Assembly: GCA_018398815.1 (NCBI GenBank)
Contig: CM031620.1
Location: 57,720,054-57,784,053, forward strand
Length of the DNA: 64,000 nt
Source: Conus ventricosus
Lineage: Eukaryota; Mollusca; Gastropoda; Neogastropoda; Conidae
Direction: 5' to 3'
Part shown: one piece after another, positions 52,001 through 59,099 of the stretch
Layout of the letters: each line of letters starts with the position of its first letter
Position numbering within the stretch: the stretch's first letter is position 1
Program-made: the position numbers and the translations under genes
Notes under the pieces: generated by a model
Databases searched by the model: none
The model's input: the letters and a program-made list of their open reading frames with translations, nothing else
Told to the model about the DNA's origin: nothing

Positions 52001-55000
52001 AGAACACTAGGGGCACAAACAAAAGACAGTAGAAGTCCACATAGAACACTAGGGGCACAAACAAAAGACAGTAGAAGTCCACATAGAACACTAGGGGCAC
52101 AAACAAAAGACAGTGGAAGTCCACATGGAACACTAGGGGCACAAACAAAAGACAGTGGAAGTCCACATGGAACACTAGGGGCACAAACAAAAGACAGTGG
52201 AAGTCCACATGGAACACTAGGGGCACAAACAAAAGACAGTGGAAGTCCACATGGAACACTAGGGGCACAAACAAAAGACAGTAGAAGTCCACATGGAACA
52301 CTAGGGGCACAAACAAAAGACAGTGGAAGTCCACATGGAACACTAGGGGCACAAACAAAAGACAGTAAAAGTCCACATGGAACACTAGGGGCACAAACAA
52401 AAGACAGTAGAAGTCCACATAGAACACTAGGGGCAGGATGAAGACTTAAAACGATCACAGTTGAAGAGATCTGAAAGCAGCAGACTTGCTAAAGAATTTT
52501 TCTCTGCACACAAACATTGTCTGTACAGGGTTCATAGCGTTTGGGAAAGTTTGGGAAGGTTTGGGGAAAAAAGAAGTTGTTTTCCAGGCCCTGGAAAGTC
52601 TTTGAAAAATAAGAAAACATGAATATGGTTTGTGAAAGTTTGTGAATTTGGATTTTTGTCACCAATATAAGAAATCCATTTAGAAAAGAAAGCGGGGGAC
52701 CATGGAATTTCAACATATAAGAGAAATAACTATGAAATAAAATAAATGCGATCGGATGAACCGCAGGGAATTGAGCAGAAACGAACTTTCGATTTCTAGT
52801 GTAACGCAAGTTACTTCCCTTGGAATATCCGGGTCTCTCCGAGAAATCAGAATGCCGGGCCAATGTGTTTTCAGCGAGCTTTGGCTAAAAAATCTGTGTT
52901 ATAAACGATGGCTGCAGAAAAATGCTCGCAACAAGCAGTCTGCGTACTGTGCAGCATACAGAAAAAAACTTCGATATAGGATTGATGGATGAAGGAGCCC
53001 TCATCAGCCATTATGGCGGTAAGTTAATACAAAGCTACTGGTCCTGATGGCATTCCTGCAAGCTCTTAAAATTATGTGCCAATGAATTGACTGAGGTTAC
53101 CAACTACTTTTTCAAGCTTCACTGGACCAGGGAGTAATACCTGATGAGTGGCGAGATGCTAGCATTGTCCCTTTATTCAAAAAGGGTGACAAAACAAAAG
53201 CTGAGAACTATAGACCTGTATCTCTTACATCCATATCAGCAAAATTACTTGAACACATAATATATAGTAGCATAATGGACCATCTTGACAAATATGACTT
53301 TTTAAATAACGCCCAGCATGGTTTTAGACAGCGAAGGAGTTGTGAGACTCAGCTTATAACAACTCTCAATGATTTTAATAACTGTCTTAACAACAGACAG
53401 CAAATAGATGCAATTTTATTAGACTTTTCTAAAGCCTTTGATAAGGTTGACCATGAGGGCCTACTGCTTAAATTAGAACACATCGGCATTGGCGGTTCTT
53501 TGCTAAAATAGTCTAGATCATTCCATGTTGGGAGAACGCAGAAAGTTGTTGTGGAAGGGTCGTCATCCCATTGTAAACCAGTCTTGTCAGGTGTACCACA
53601 GGGAACTGTTCTGGGGCCCTTGTTTTTTAAAAATTTATATAAAGACATAAGTAGAAATCTCTCTCCTGGAACTACTATAAGGCTTTTTGCAGATGACAGC
53701 TTAGTATATAGAACAATCAGAAGCAAGAATGATACACGCATTCTACAAGAAGATATAAACGCTTTACAAGAGTGGGAAAGAACTTGGAAAATGGAATTTC
53801 ATCCCCAGAAGTGCCAAGTGTTGTGTATATGTAATAAACGCTCACCAACTAGATCAGAATATTCTATTCACAATACCATTCTTAAAGAAACCAATGCTGC
53901 AAAATATTTAGGCGTGATTATAGATACTAAGATAGTCGTCTCAAATGGAAAGAACATTACAATTTAGTATGTAAGAAAGCAAACAACATCTTAGCTCTCT
54001 TATGCAGGAATATCAATGACTGCCCCTAAAAGGTTAAGGACGACTGCTACAAAACACTGGTTAGACCACTACTGGAATATGGTTGCTCAGTCTGGGATCC
54101 TTACCATCTAAAGGACATTTATAACCTCAAAAAGATTCAGAAGAGAGCAGCATGGTTCGTAACAGGGAACCACATCAGAGAAAAGGGGAATACTAGGAAG
54201 AACATGAGGAAATTAGAATGGAAACCCTTAAAAGAGAGAAGAGCTTTTGTCAAACTTAATACCTTCTTCAAAGGCAGAGCTAAACTAATTGATATCCCAA
54301 TGGAACAACTAGTATTGAATAAAAGTAGCACCTGGAGTGGCGGTCAATCTTATGCCATACCTGCATCAAATATTGACAGCCCCTTACATTCATTTTATCC
54401 TACATATATGTATGGCTGTGGAACTCACTGCCGGGTGCCATCAATTCATTCTCATTTAAAAATCAAATTGATACGACAGTCTTGAGATCTGCATATTGAC
54501 TGATTTTTCTATTTTAACTTCCCCAGATATTTTATGGTTACCTTGGCCTGAACCTGGCCATTGCTTTTAAATTTTTGAATATCGTGTGCGACCCCTTGTT
54601 GCCAAATTTTGCTCCAGGGGCCAACAGGCTGAGTCGCACTTTATTTTATTTTACTTTTTAACATGCGCGCTGGTGACCTACTCTTTTTTGAGTGAACCAG
54701 TCTTTCAGGAAGAAGAAGAGAAGAAGAAGTGTTCCATCGCGCAGGATCACAGGTCACATTCTCTTGGCCACAGAAAGAAGAAAAAATGAGACAAAGTCTG
54801 AATATGATTTTTGGTGAACTTTTTGTTTCAGTAGTTAGCCAAGCTATCCAAACGCTCTCCCACCAGCCATACCTCAACCTTCTTGTTTTTTTACATTGTT
54901 CAGGTTGATGTTTTTGCCCATTAAAAAAAAAAGAAAGGAAAAATGTGTGGCTGTGAATGAGTTCGACAAGGTCATTGCTGAAAAAACTGGAGGAAAGTAG

Positions 55001-56919
55001 AGCCAGAAATTCTGCTACCCATGTTTGAAATATGTGTTCAGTTCTTTTGCATTTAATTTTAAATGAACTTGTGGTCAACTACAACACATTGACTGCCTTT
55101 GGAATTGACAGTTGTAATTTTTATGACATCTAGGACAGAATCCAATGATTCGTTTTTCAAACAACGGCAGTGCATTGTGGCTGGAAAAAAGGAATATAAT
55201 AGTCTACATTTTCTTTGGGTCATTGTGAAGAGACAGTGATAAGGCCAGAATATTGGTGTGATAATGAGGAACTGTTCTATTAAAAGGTAATCTGTCTGTC
55301 TGGGTGTGTGTGTGTGTGTGTTTGTGCTTATTTACGTGTCCATGTTATCTGCTTAATTTCAGTTTTAGGGCCGTTTAAAGGTCTTTGAAAAATCCAGAAA
55401 GTGGTTTTGAAAGTTTGGGAAAAGTTTGGGAATTTTGGGATGCTCTTAGACTTTCTTGACTTGACCAAAGCTTTTGACTGTTCTCAGGCTTGAAAGTTTG
55501 TGGGGGCTCATGCAGAATATTTACTTTGCCAGCACCCTCATGCGGTCACTGCAGCCTGTGTTGATTCGTAAGCAGCACCCTTCTTCAAAAAAACTTATGG
55601 AAAAAGTTTCTGAACAGCAATAGGAGTACACCAATGCCATTTCCTATCCTGCCATCTATTTGGAGAACACAATGCAAATTCTAAAAAGTTCTTATAATGA
55701 CTCTGCCGAACAGTGTGGACAAGCAAATGACAAGACAAAAACACTTGTGATTCATTTGTCCATGTTGTCCGTTGGCGTCGTAAGTACTGTTTAGATTTCT
55801 GCCTGCAGTCGCCTCTCTTTGTAACTGAATGTAATGCATGAAGCATTTGGCTTCAACTCTCCCATAGTCGCTGCAGGGCAGTGTGTTTTCTGTGGGCTGG
55901 TGAGATTCCCTGTTTGGGAGGCAGTAGAACTGGACCCCAGAGACCCCACACCAGGCTTGAGCATGCGTCGACACTTCCTGTGAATGCCCATCATCAAATG
56001 GGTCTAACATCATCTTGAGCATGCATCGACACTTCCTGTGAATGCCCATCATCAAATGGGTCTAACATCATCTTAGATTACTTTAAACTGGAGCCAAAAA
56101 TGAAATCAGATGAGGTGTACAATCTGATCAGGATTTTTTTTTTGGAGAGAATCTTATTTTGCAGTCGGTTCAGTTACGGTCTGTGACTAGGTGCGAATTC
56201 TGTAGCTGATAGGGGAAGATACAAAATGGTGGTGTAAGACTCAGTTTTGGGATGAGGGTCAAACTTAGAGTGAAATGAGCTGTGAGGAAACGTGACCTCA
56301 AAACCAGCAGTTCCAGACAGCAGGTAGATTTCAGTGTCATACTCGTGCCTATGCTGGTAGAAGTGGACTACATGCCAGAAGCAGAGACGGTCCACAACTG
56401 TGTGATGACATGCTCCGGAACACTTTCATTCTCAGTTGGATTGCATCATGTAAAAAGAGGCCAAAATATCTTTTTCTGTTTTTTTCAAGCAAGGAAGCTG
56501 TTGTTTTTTTTTTTAATTTTCAGAGTGGGCATAGGCAACTCGTCAACACACAGATTCTAGTGCAAGTTTTGGACAGATTTTTTTAAGGAGCATATTTGTC
56601 ATTATGAACTTTACAAAGAGAAAGTACACTAGATTCTTTCCTGATCTGTCAGTTTTAAATTTTCTTTGTTGTGCAACGGCTACAGACCTGCTGCCGTGCC
56701 AGGCAACATGATGACGGAGTTGATTAATGAACTGACTGTCAGTGTGGTTTGGTGTGATCCACAGGTACTACCAGTTCTCACAAACGGCCCATGAAAAGCT
56801 CCAAGCACAGCTGCAGCGGCAACACCAAAAGCAAGAAACACAAACTGTCATCTAAGCCCAGCTCCTCGTCCTCCAGCAAAGACTCTGCCTCCACTAGTCT
56901 CTATGACTTCCCCAGCTGA
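25066..56919 (+). CDS. ATXN7L3: ATXN7L3 / SGF11 ortholog (spliced, eight exons seen)
   Basis: Ataxin-7-like 3 (SGF11 in yeast and fly) is the adaptor of the SAGA deubiquitinase module. With ENY2, ATXN7 and the USP22 ubiquitin protease it removes ubiquitin from histone H2B in the nucleus. Its zinc finger helps dock the module on the nucleosome. The exons encode, in order: the N-terminal helix region (LIEELIDDQCLGLSFEIHRA), the SGF11 zinc finger (APHLEKCMGMG), an acidic stretch with NDNDWSYG, a Lys-rich stretch, NYDNMTI, the SCA7 zinc-binding motif (CGVISEHTKKMCTRS, CPQHT), an acidic block with SLRESLQWEASS, and a Lys/Ser-rich end. The total is about 355 residues, close to the human length. Splice phases match at 2>3, 3>4, 5>6, 6>7 and 7>8 once local indels are allowed. 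The promoter and any first non-coding exon were not found. Neighbours are transposons only. Confidence 0.93.
25186..28334. other. ATXN7L3 intron without other genes
   Basis: Contains (CT)n at about 27299-27381 and (AC)n at about 27541-27625. Short open frames, including one near 25613-25849, show no family motif and no plausible splice sites. No transposon recognised. Confidence 0.6.
28335..28838. repeat. 40-bp minisatellite, about 12 units, abutting an exon
   Basis: The unit is roughly tccatccttcccgtcatccc followed by tctctggtggcttccatctg. It is pyrimidine-rich on the + strand and runs directly into the SGF11 zinc-finger exon, where an intron's polypyrimidine tract would be. Units vary by one- to three-base losses. 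Long open frames of Pro/Ser/His/Leu repeats across it are artefacts. Confidence 0.9.
28843..29004 (+). CDS. ATXN7L3: ATXN7L3 exon 2: SGF11 zinc finger, with indels
   Basis: Reads NKPGFDVLGQTSTKKNFEC, then the zinc finger ending in APHLEKCMGMG (the His and last Cys of the C-x2-C-x11-H-x3-C site). Conserved peptides appear in different frames: AASRS just before the His, and NSSANASRR just after MGMG. Vertebrates have AASRFAPHLEKC and RNSSRIANRR in one frame. Several single-base losses or gains (about 28920-28985) explain this. The upstream Cys pair reads C-H-A-H-N-C, so one ligand is not visible. The donor cgacg|gtgagc is canonical and its phase fits exon 3. No AG acceptor is seen just upstream, where the minisatellite ends; the start is approximate. 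Confidence 0.85.
29005..30320. other. ATXN7L3 intron
   Basis: An interrupted (AC)n tract at about 29160-29275; otherwise nothing recognised. Confidence 0.6.
30321..30412 (+). CDS. ATXN7L3: ATXN7L3 exon 3: acidic DWSYG exon
   Basis: Encodes IANNTKRDSDDSGG, then DDDNDNDWSYGTENKK. It matches the vertebrate stretch IANSNN...NDNDWSYGSEKK, which follows the SGF11 zinc finger and contacts the nucleosome side of the module. The acceptor ttttctacag and donor aaag|gtaatg are canonical. It enters with one base completing the Arg codon left by exon 2 and leaves after the first base of a codon. Confidence 0.95.
31494..31538. repeat. (TG)n microsatellite
   Basis: A TG dinucleotide run in the ATXN7L3 intron before exon 4. 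Confidence 0.95.
31679..31791 (+). CDS. ATXN7L3: ATXN7L3 exon 4: Lys-rich linker
   Basis: Encodes EKEKAKQNKKFSVSVKKLKK, then EKGANSPRNKKANRLKN. It corresponds to the basic linker KKAKKRKSDKNPNSPRRSKS...HKN of vertebrate ATXN7L3; the SPR and LK-KN spacing is kept. The acceptor is tgtttgcaccag after a long T tract; the donor is aatg|gtaagt. Its outgoing phase fits exon 5. Its incoming phase is off by one base from exon 3, probably a miscounted A in one of the A5 or AAAACAAAAC runs. Confidence 0.88.
32167..32325 (+). CDS. ATXN7L3: ATXN7L3 exon 5, donor side amplified downstream
   Basis: Follows the acceptor ttgtttgttgtatag. It reads ENQSGLTAMPLICLTMPGVS, then a Gly/Ser/Glu-rich linker, and ends VVPNYDNMTI plus one base, at attg|gtaagg. 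The end corresponds to the vertebrate GISYETLGPEE segment leading into the SCA7 domain. Phase 1 on both sides fits exons 4 and 6. The last 23 or so bases of the exon with its donor form the core of the tandem array that follows. Reading past the donor meets a TGA after 9 more codons. Confidence 0.9.
32303..33290. repeat. 78-bp minisatellite carrying exon end plus splice donor
   Basis: Thirteen copies (counting the exon itself) of ctacgacaacatgaccattg|gtaag followed by caggaggagataatg and a G-rich part ending in gggccctac. Copies start near 32306, 32371, 32448, 32526, 32602, 32681, 32759, 32834, 32909, 32986, 33061, 33139 and 33216. Most keep the ATTG|GTAAG donor intact. Two have GTAAGACAGG and one has ctacaacaac. 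Copy differences are mainly lost G in the G-runs. Confidence 0.95.
33530..33556. repeat. (AC)n microsatellite
   Basis: AC dinucleotides ending in cacag, which mimics a splice acceptor but without a supported exon after it. Confidence 0.9.
33622..34293. repeat. 68-bp minisatellite, left half (about 10 units)
   Basis: The unit runs from gtagacacttcgggtggctc through ctgagccgtactatgg to cccccaagtcagtatgagtt. The array is split by the LINE at 34294-36432 and resumes at 36433 in phase. Confidence 0.95.
34294..36147 (+). pseudogene. LINE ORF2: reverse transcriptase with one stop
   Basis: Reverse transcriptase that would copy the element's RNA at a nicked target. In one frame it shows NYRPISNLPFLSKILEK (about 34810-34860), LLLDLSAAFDTIDH (about 35017-35058, first catalytic Asp), FGVPQGSVLGPVLF (about 35194-35235) and FADDTQLL (about 35296-35320, catalytic Asp pair), then the thumb and C-terminal region to TAA at 36145-36147. 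A single TAG at 35761-35763 interrupts the frame, and the frame is the same on both sides of it. The endonuclease is missing because of 5' truncation. The stop could be a C-to-T change of CAG. Confidence 0.9.
34294..36432 (+). mobile_element. L2-like (CR1 superfamily) LINE inserted in the minisatellite
   Basis: A 5'-truncated non-LTR retrotransposon of 2.14 kb. It is flanked by TAGGC on both sides (34289-34293 and 36433-36437), and deleting it restores the exact 68-bp array unit. It ends with a tail of the type gtaaagcgccttgtg...ggcgctatataaat followed by (ATT)n. The RT is nearly intact (next feature). The truncated 5' end and the clean flanks indicate a recent insertion by target-primed reverse transcription. 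Confidence 0.92.
36433..37305. repeat. 68-bp minisatellite, right half (about 13 units)
   Basis: Continuation of the array at 33622. Units toward the right end carry more base losses and variants (agtcagagtgagtt in place of agtcagtatgagtt). Confidence 0.95.
37561..37760. repeat. Interrupted (AC)n microsatellites
   Basis: Two long AC tracts separated by about 60 bases. His/Thr and Val/Cys frames through them are artefacts. Confidence 0.95.
37761..39020. other. ATXN7L3 intron, no feature recognised
   Basis: No coding exon, transposon or RNA gene recognised on either strand; an (AG)n tract lies at about 38907-38921. Confidence 0.55.
39025..39335. repeat. Minisatellite of about 76 bp, 4-5 units
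   Basis: The unit includes cagcagttatcacacccc, agattgttatcttgctattc and aaaaagaaaatatttgtctg. The last units are shortened and carry a gtaaactagtgtaaagct variant. Confidence 0.85.
39550..39684 (+). CDS. ATXN7L3: ATXN7L3 exon 6: SCA7 zinc-binding domain
   Basis: Reads EDAGGMFQTCGVISEHTKKM, then CTRSVRCPQHT and, after one missing base near 39640, DEQRRQVRHLLLRQ. The Cys...Cys...Cys..His pattern of the SCA7 domain is complete. In ataxin-7 and ATXN7L3 this domain binds nucleosomes. The sequence is nearly identical to vertebrate ATXN7L3 across CGVISEHTKKMCTRS and CPQHTDEQRR. I chose the acceptor ccaggtcag (ending 39549) over ttcag at 39572 because it fits the phase of exon 5 and supplies the residues before TCGV. 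The donor is agaa|gtatga. Confidence 0.92.
39696..39858. repeat. (TG)n microsatellite
   Basis: Begins 11 bases after the exon 6 donor; interrupted in its second half. Confidence 0.95.
40460..40770 (+). mobile_element. I/Nimb-like LINE 3' fragment
   Basis: On the + strand, PDVVFEFLKEVNIFLLI and a stop (about 40511-40563) match the ORF2 end PPDVILEFLREINIFHLI of the minus-strand LINE at 62.5-63.9 kb. The following 200 bases also match its 3' UTR (ggaaagattttt, gacagccctgatatggccct, gtcggctgggctgtaagcaaca). It is a truncated, diverged copy of that family. Confidence 0.75.
41037..41185 (+). CDS. ATXN7L3: ATXN7L3 exon 7: acidic block and SLRESLQW
   Basis: Encodes RQPQPSTEREDTLVDIDTC, then DDTETQSLRESLQWEASSN and a Ser/Thr-rich end. 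It corresponds to SSLDNDSFDMTDSQALISRLQWDGSS of vertebrate ATXN7L3; the LQW-x-x-SS is kept. The acceptor is gttgtttccag. The donor is aaca|gtcagta. It enters with phase 2 and leaves with phase 1, fitting both neighbours. GC is higher than in the flanking introns. Confidence 0.9.
41186..41974. other. Start of the 15.6-kb last intron
   Basis: G/T-rich degenerate ggtttggtttgg-like sequence to about 41510, then unremarkable sequence. No gene seen. Confidence 0.5.
41975..42548. repeat. 29-bp minisatellite, about 19 units
   Basis: The unit is cctgacctgcgttgaatcac followed by atccccttc. It is very homogeneous, with variants only at the atc/ctc and cac/caa positions. Confidence 0.95.
42487..43119 (-). 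CDS. Open frame of unknown nature, 210 codons
   Basis: A minus-strand frame with a Cys/Lys-rich start (MDEKRIEKVGTSSCSVFLKS), a low-complexity Asn/Pro/Lys middle produced by simple repeats, and a more complex stretch LGERVEIYHLLPPQNTWYSV near 42690-42630. The latter is reminiscent of the chromatin- or RNA-binding tail of retroelement integrases. Its C-terminus is the 29-bp minisatellite. It may be a decayed LTR-element fragment; coding status is doubtful. Confidence 0.25.
   Translation of the reverse strand: MDEKRIEKVGTSSCSVFLKSTCHKVGHHSKTNKCKHKNNNNKTSPNPPPRTPLSSIPPERKKKNHQLHQKQQNKHPPPTPLSPPPPPPPHTHKTVSEAANKIQNDTQTGNDKDLSDEEDCANSSVDSSDTRSHTVMKLGERVEIYHLLPPQNTWYSVSDETDDSSNATQIRVSVSTMKNDNRGSVPPPHLPDSTQVREGDLIQRRSGKGI
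43225..43570. repeat. 41-bp minisatellite, about 8 units
   Basis: The unit is ggtgtttagtgtgcatggtt followed by cacctggaacctgacgctgta. It is followed to about 44090 by degenerate gtgggtgtggtgtgggttgc-type repeats. Confidence 0.9.
44090..46762. repeat. Copy of 1-2690 inside the ATXN7L3 last intron
   Basis: Nearly identical to the start of the window, with indels confined mostly to homopolymers. After acaatcatcaagg (46763 on) the sequence is unique to this copy because the other ends at a gap. Confidence 0.85.
46763..48235. other. Last-intron sequence, no feature recognised
   Basis: No coding exon or known repeat recognised in this 1.5 kb. Confidence 0.5.
48409..48418. promoter_or_regulatory. 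NRF-1-like palindrome GCGCATGCGC
   Basis: Matches the core of the NRF-1 (alpha-Pal) consensus and lies 87 bp upstream of the zinc-finger ATG inside the TIR element. NRF-1 sites are typical of TATA-less animal promoters near the transcription start. Confidence 0.6.
48505..48787 (+). CDS. BED-like zinc-finger first exon of the TIR element
   Basis: Starts MPKRTDIVPRNSPTEDIDAG (an in-frame upstream Met lies at 48478). The finger is AYCVVCQVEICYGSGGARSL with SDHIKGKRNKE. The C-x2-C pair and one His are present; the second His position reads Asn. Such fingers bind DNA in hAT transposases and their domesticated relatives. The exon ends at ctgccag|gtaaga, a canonical donor, after 94 codons plus one base (phase 1). 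The next exon of the element is not present. It lies in sense orientation in the ATXN7L3 last intron, and the phase fits ATXN7L3 exon 8. Confidence 0.65.
49459..51095. other. Last-intron sequence with G runs
   Basis: About 49644-49701 repeats 7928-7987. G runs lie at about 49992-50010 and 50549-50572. A short ggtggaaggtcagagggtca direct repeat is at about 50576-50625. No gene seen. Confidence 0.5.
51100..51700. repeat. 43-bp minisatellite, degenerate, about 12 units
   Basis: The unit is of the form gtgttctcatgttgatttgt followed by tttatggtgtccagttcgtag. The central units are nearly identical and the outer ones diverge. Confidence 0.85.
51935..52435. repeat. 42-bp minisatellite, 12 units
   Basis: The unit is aaagacagtagaagtccaca followed by tggaacactaggggcacaaaca. 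Because 42 is a multiple of 3, frames stay open; on the minus strand one frame encodes twelve near-perfect 14-residue repeats HVDFHCLLFVPLVF. No start context, splice site or homolog supports a protein. Confidence 0.95.
52526..53028 (+). mobile_element. hAT-like element, left part only
   Basis: Begins with a possible terminus CAGGGTTCATAGCG, followed by gtttgggaaagtttgggaag. It contains the zinc-finger exon at 52852-53018. A LINE follows directly. Related gtttgggaaaagtttgggaa sequence at about 55370-55440 may be another piece of the same family. No matching inverted end was found. Confidence 0.5.
52852..53018 (+). CDS. hAT-type N-terminal zinc-finger exon, frameshifted
   Basis: Reads MPGQCVFSELWLKNLCYKRW, then LQKNARNKQSAYCAAYRKK. 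After a one-base shift in the A7 run near 52968 it reads FDIGLMDEGALISHYG. This is the familiar start of many animal hAT-family proteins (W..n..y..Wl..., ...A.C..C.k.f, ...G..al.sH). The second Cys of the first pair reads Tyr. The exon ends at tggcg|gtaagt, again in phase 1. The remainder of the protein is absent because a LINE occupies the next position. Confidence 0.55.
53030..54735 (+). mobile_element. CR1-superfamily (Rex1-like) LINE, 5' truncated
   Basis: Starts inside the RT with ATGPDGIPA. It then shows PEEWRDA-like/IVPLFKKGDK (about 53150-53190), HGFRQRRSCETQL (about 53318-53356), LLDFSKAFDKVDH (about 53419-53455, catalytic Asp), SGVPQGTVLGPL (about 53590-53625), LFADDSLVYR (about 53684-53712, catalytic Asp pair) and the C-terminal RPLLEYGCSVWDP (about 54063-54100). 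Several frameshifts. The 3' UTR (54484-54715) and (GAA)n tail are shared with 11756-11999. The RT fragment would be inactive. Confidence 0.88.
54736..56764. other. End of the ATXN7L3 last intron
   Basis: A 58-bp direct duplication (gagcatgcgtcgacacttcc type) at about 55955-56072; a hAT-related gtttgggaa piece at about 55370-55440. Otherwise no feature recognised. Confidence 0.5.
56765..56919 (+). CDS. ATXN7L3: ATXN7L3 exon 8 (last): Lys/Ser-rich C-terminus
   Basis: The acceptor gtgtgatccacag is followed by two bases that complete a Ser codon with exon 7. Then it reads TTSSHKRPMKSSKHSCSGN, TKSKKHKLSSKPSSSSSSKD and ASTSLYDFPS, and stops at TGA 56917-56919. It matches the vertebrate C-terminus (SNKKKKPKPPAPPTPSIYDDIN) in composition and in the final [SI]-[LI]-Y-D. 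No frame damage is seen. Confidence 0.93.
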
Positions 56920-58294
56920 GTGTGTCGATGGTGCTGTTTTGGGACGTCACTTGCCCAGCTGAATGTGCGGATGATGCTGTTTTGGGGTATTGTTTTGAGT
57001 CAAGGCTCGGGTGGCTTGAATGCAGAATGCTTGCACTGTGGACGTTATGGAGAGAGAGCGAGAGAGAACATGCGTGTATGAGAGGGGCATTGTATGTGTG
57101 TATAAACGAGTGGGATATGTGCGCAACTAGAGTGCATCGTTTTATAACTTTCGTGGCTGTAACTTTATATGAAGTGGCTGTGGTGTGGTCTCAAAGCCTT
57201 CTAGTCAAGATGCGCTGTGTCTTTGTGTGACCGAGTCTGAAGCTATGGTGGAATGAAGTGTGCGCACATTTGATGAAAGTGTTTGTGTAAAATGTCAGCA
57301 TTGACCTTCATGGTGCCTCGTCATTTCCTCATCGATTTGTATGTCAAGAATCTCAACAAGCAAAGTCGGCGGAAGGGCCCCTGTTTCTTTATATGTCTTT
57401 GAATAATTTTTCTTAATATGTAGCTGATCTTTTTTTGTAATCTGATAATCATGATCTCTCTGTTTGTCCAAAATTATCTCATGTCATTATTACAAATTTC
57501 TGATGGAAAGTGATTTATTTTCATGCTGAAAGGTGCTAGTTGCCGATTATTGGGGGCTTTGTGTGATGAAAGAAGAAAGAAAAATACTACTACTGAAGAA
57601 CAGTATCAGAAGATGATAAACATTTAAAACTCTTTATGACTTTGTGGGGTTTTTTTGTTTTGTTTTTCTGTTGAGAATGTTTGTGTTTCCGTGAGATGTT
57701 CTAAATACTGGTTTCTCTTTGACCACCTTCTGTCCCCTGAATGTTAACATATGTATATGCACAAAACTGTTAAACTCAAGTTGACGTCGTAATTCTCGAT
57801 TCCGAACTTAAACCTATGGTGATCGCTCTTTTTCTTGTCAGGGTCCGGTTTCTTGGAATAAACTCCCAATACCTTTTCATAGTTCAAACTCTCTGTCTTC
57901 TTTGAAGGCATCTCCTAAAACAACCCTCTTCACCTATCAATAGCAGTTCTTTCTTCCCCTTCCCTTCATCATCAAATTAATTCTGCAATTTGTGTGTGTG
58001 TGTGCGTGTGTGTGTGTGTTTTAAAATTTCTGTAAAATAAACACTTATTACTAGATTCTAAAGCACACACACACACAACACGCATCACACTGACTTACAT
58101 TAACAGCAGTGAAAACCTAACCAAGGGATCTCCGAATTACATTGGTTCACCCGATGGACTCACTACTGCATCCCACCTACACATGCACCACAAAAATGTT
58201 GGGTACCGTGTGGTTAATACATAAGATGTAATTCTAGCGCATAAGATGTCATTCTCACGCATAGTCGTTTCCCCCCCAAAAAAAGCTATCCATT
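56920..58294 (+). other. Probable ATXN7L3 3' UTR and downstream flank
   Basis: No further coding exon. 57838-57950 is a short LINE 3' piece (WNKLPIPF, KTTLFTY) related to the element at 34294. An AATAAA at 58036-58041 is the clearest poly(A) signal, but it may belong to that LINE piece. Transcript end not determined. Confidence 0.4.
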
Positions 58295-58525
58295 GTATCA
58301 ACATAGCTGCCAACTGTTACGGGAAAACCGGGACATATCGTTTTTTTTTAAATTTGTCTCTATTTTCGTTGTTTGCTGAAAGAATTCCGGTTTACGAGTT
58401 TTCAAAAAAAAAAAAAAAAAAAAAAGCCCAAAATTAAATAAAAGAACGTTTGGCAACTGGTCCGACTGAACAGAAATCGTAAACTCGGAAGTCAGCATGA
58501 AAGGGGCATAACTAGGCCCATTCCC

Positions 58526-58535
58526 GCGCATGCGC
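58526..58535. promoter_or_regulatory. NRF-1-like palindrome GCGCATGCGC
   Basis: With its flanks (CGCGCATGCGCA) it fits the full NRF-1 consensus YGCGCAYGCGCR. It lies 24 bp upstream of an ATG in the context caacATGGCGtc, which is itself YY1-like. Likely the promoter of the zinc-finger ORF. Confidence 0.65.
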
Positions 58536-58559
58536 ATAGCTGCTGTTCAAATAGTCAAC

Positions 58560-58928
58560 ATGGCGTCTTCAAGTGGTAGCACAGAGAAAACCACAAAACC
58601 TAAACGATTCCAGCGGTATCTGCCAGCTTATAAAGACAAGTTTCCATGGGTCACTTCTTGCCCTTCAAAGGGTGAAAAGTTTGCTTTCTGCACCATGTGT
58701 CGATGTCCGGTGAATATTTCACATGGGGGAAGAAATGATCTGGCCGATCACGAGAAGACCACGAAGCACAAAAAAAACAACGAAGCTGAGGAATCGGCAG
58801 CCGTCAAAAAAAACATGATGGTGGCAAAGGCCAATCTTCATGGCTCTTGCTATGAGCAAAAGTTCAGCCAGGAGTTTCTAAAGAAGGCCAAGTCCTCGAC
58901 TGCACAAATAGTGAAAAAAAAAACCTAG
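58560..58928 (+). CDS. BED-like zinc-finger protein of the hAT element
   Basis: 122 codons starting MASSSGSTEKTTKPKRF (an in-frame Met lies 10 codons upstream at 58530, inside the NRF-1 palindrome region). The finger is FAFCTMCRCPVNISHGGRND, then LADHEKTTKHKK: C-x2-C with two later His, complete. The C-terminal part is Lys/Ala rich and ends at TAG after an A10 tract. This is the DNA-binding N-terminus found in many invertebrate hAT-type proteins; the catalytic part is missing. The poly-A tract near the stop makes the end uncertain. Confidence 0.7.
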   Translation: MASSSGSTEKTTKPKRFQRYLPAYKDKFPWVTSCPSKGEKFAFCTMCRCPVNISHGGRNDLADHEKTTKHKKNNEAEESAAVKKNMMVAKANLHGSCYEQKFSQEFLKKAKSSTAQIVKKKT

Positions 58929-59099
58929 ATCTTTGAACACAGGCTGTCAACTCAGGGTGTGGGAGTAGTGGTTGGATCATGACGACTGGGGAGTGGGGAG
59001 TAGCTTGATGGAGCCTTAGAACTGGGGTGGGGGGCGATGGTAATTAAATGGAGCCGGAGGACTGGGGATGAAGTTGAGCAAGATTGTGGGGTACAGTTG

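Noticed and set aside
58437..58441. ATXN7L3 poly(A) signal near 58434 (aataaaag)
   Set aside because: It lies inside the hAT element and upstream of that element's own promoter motif.
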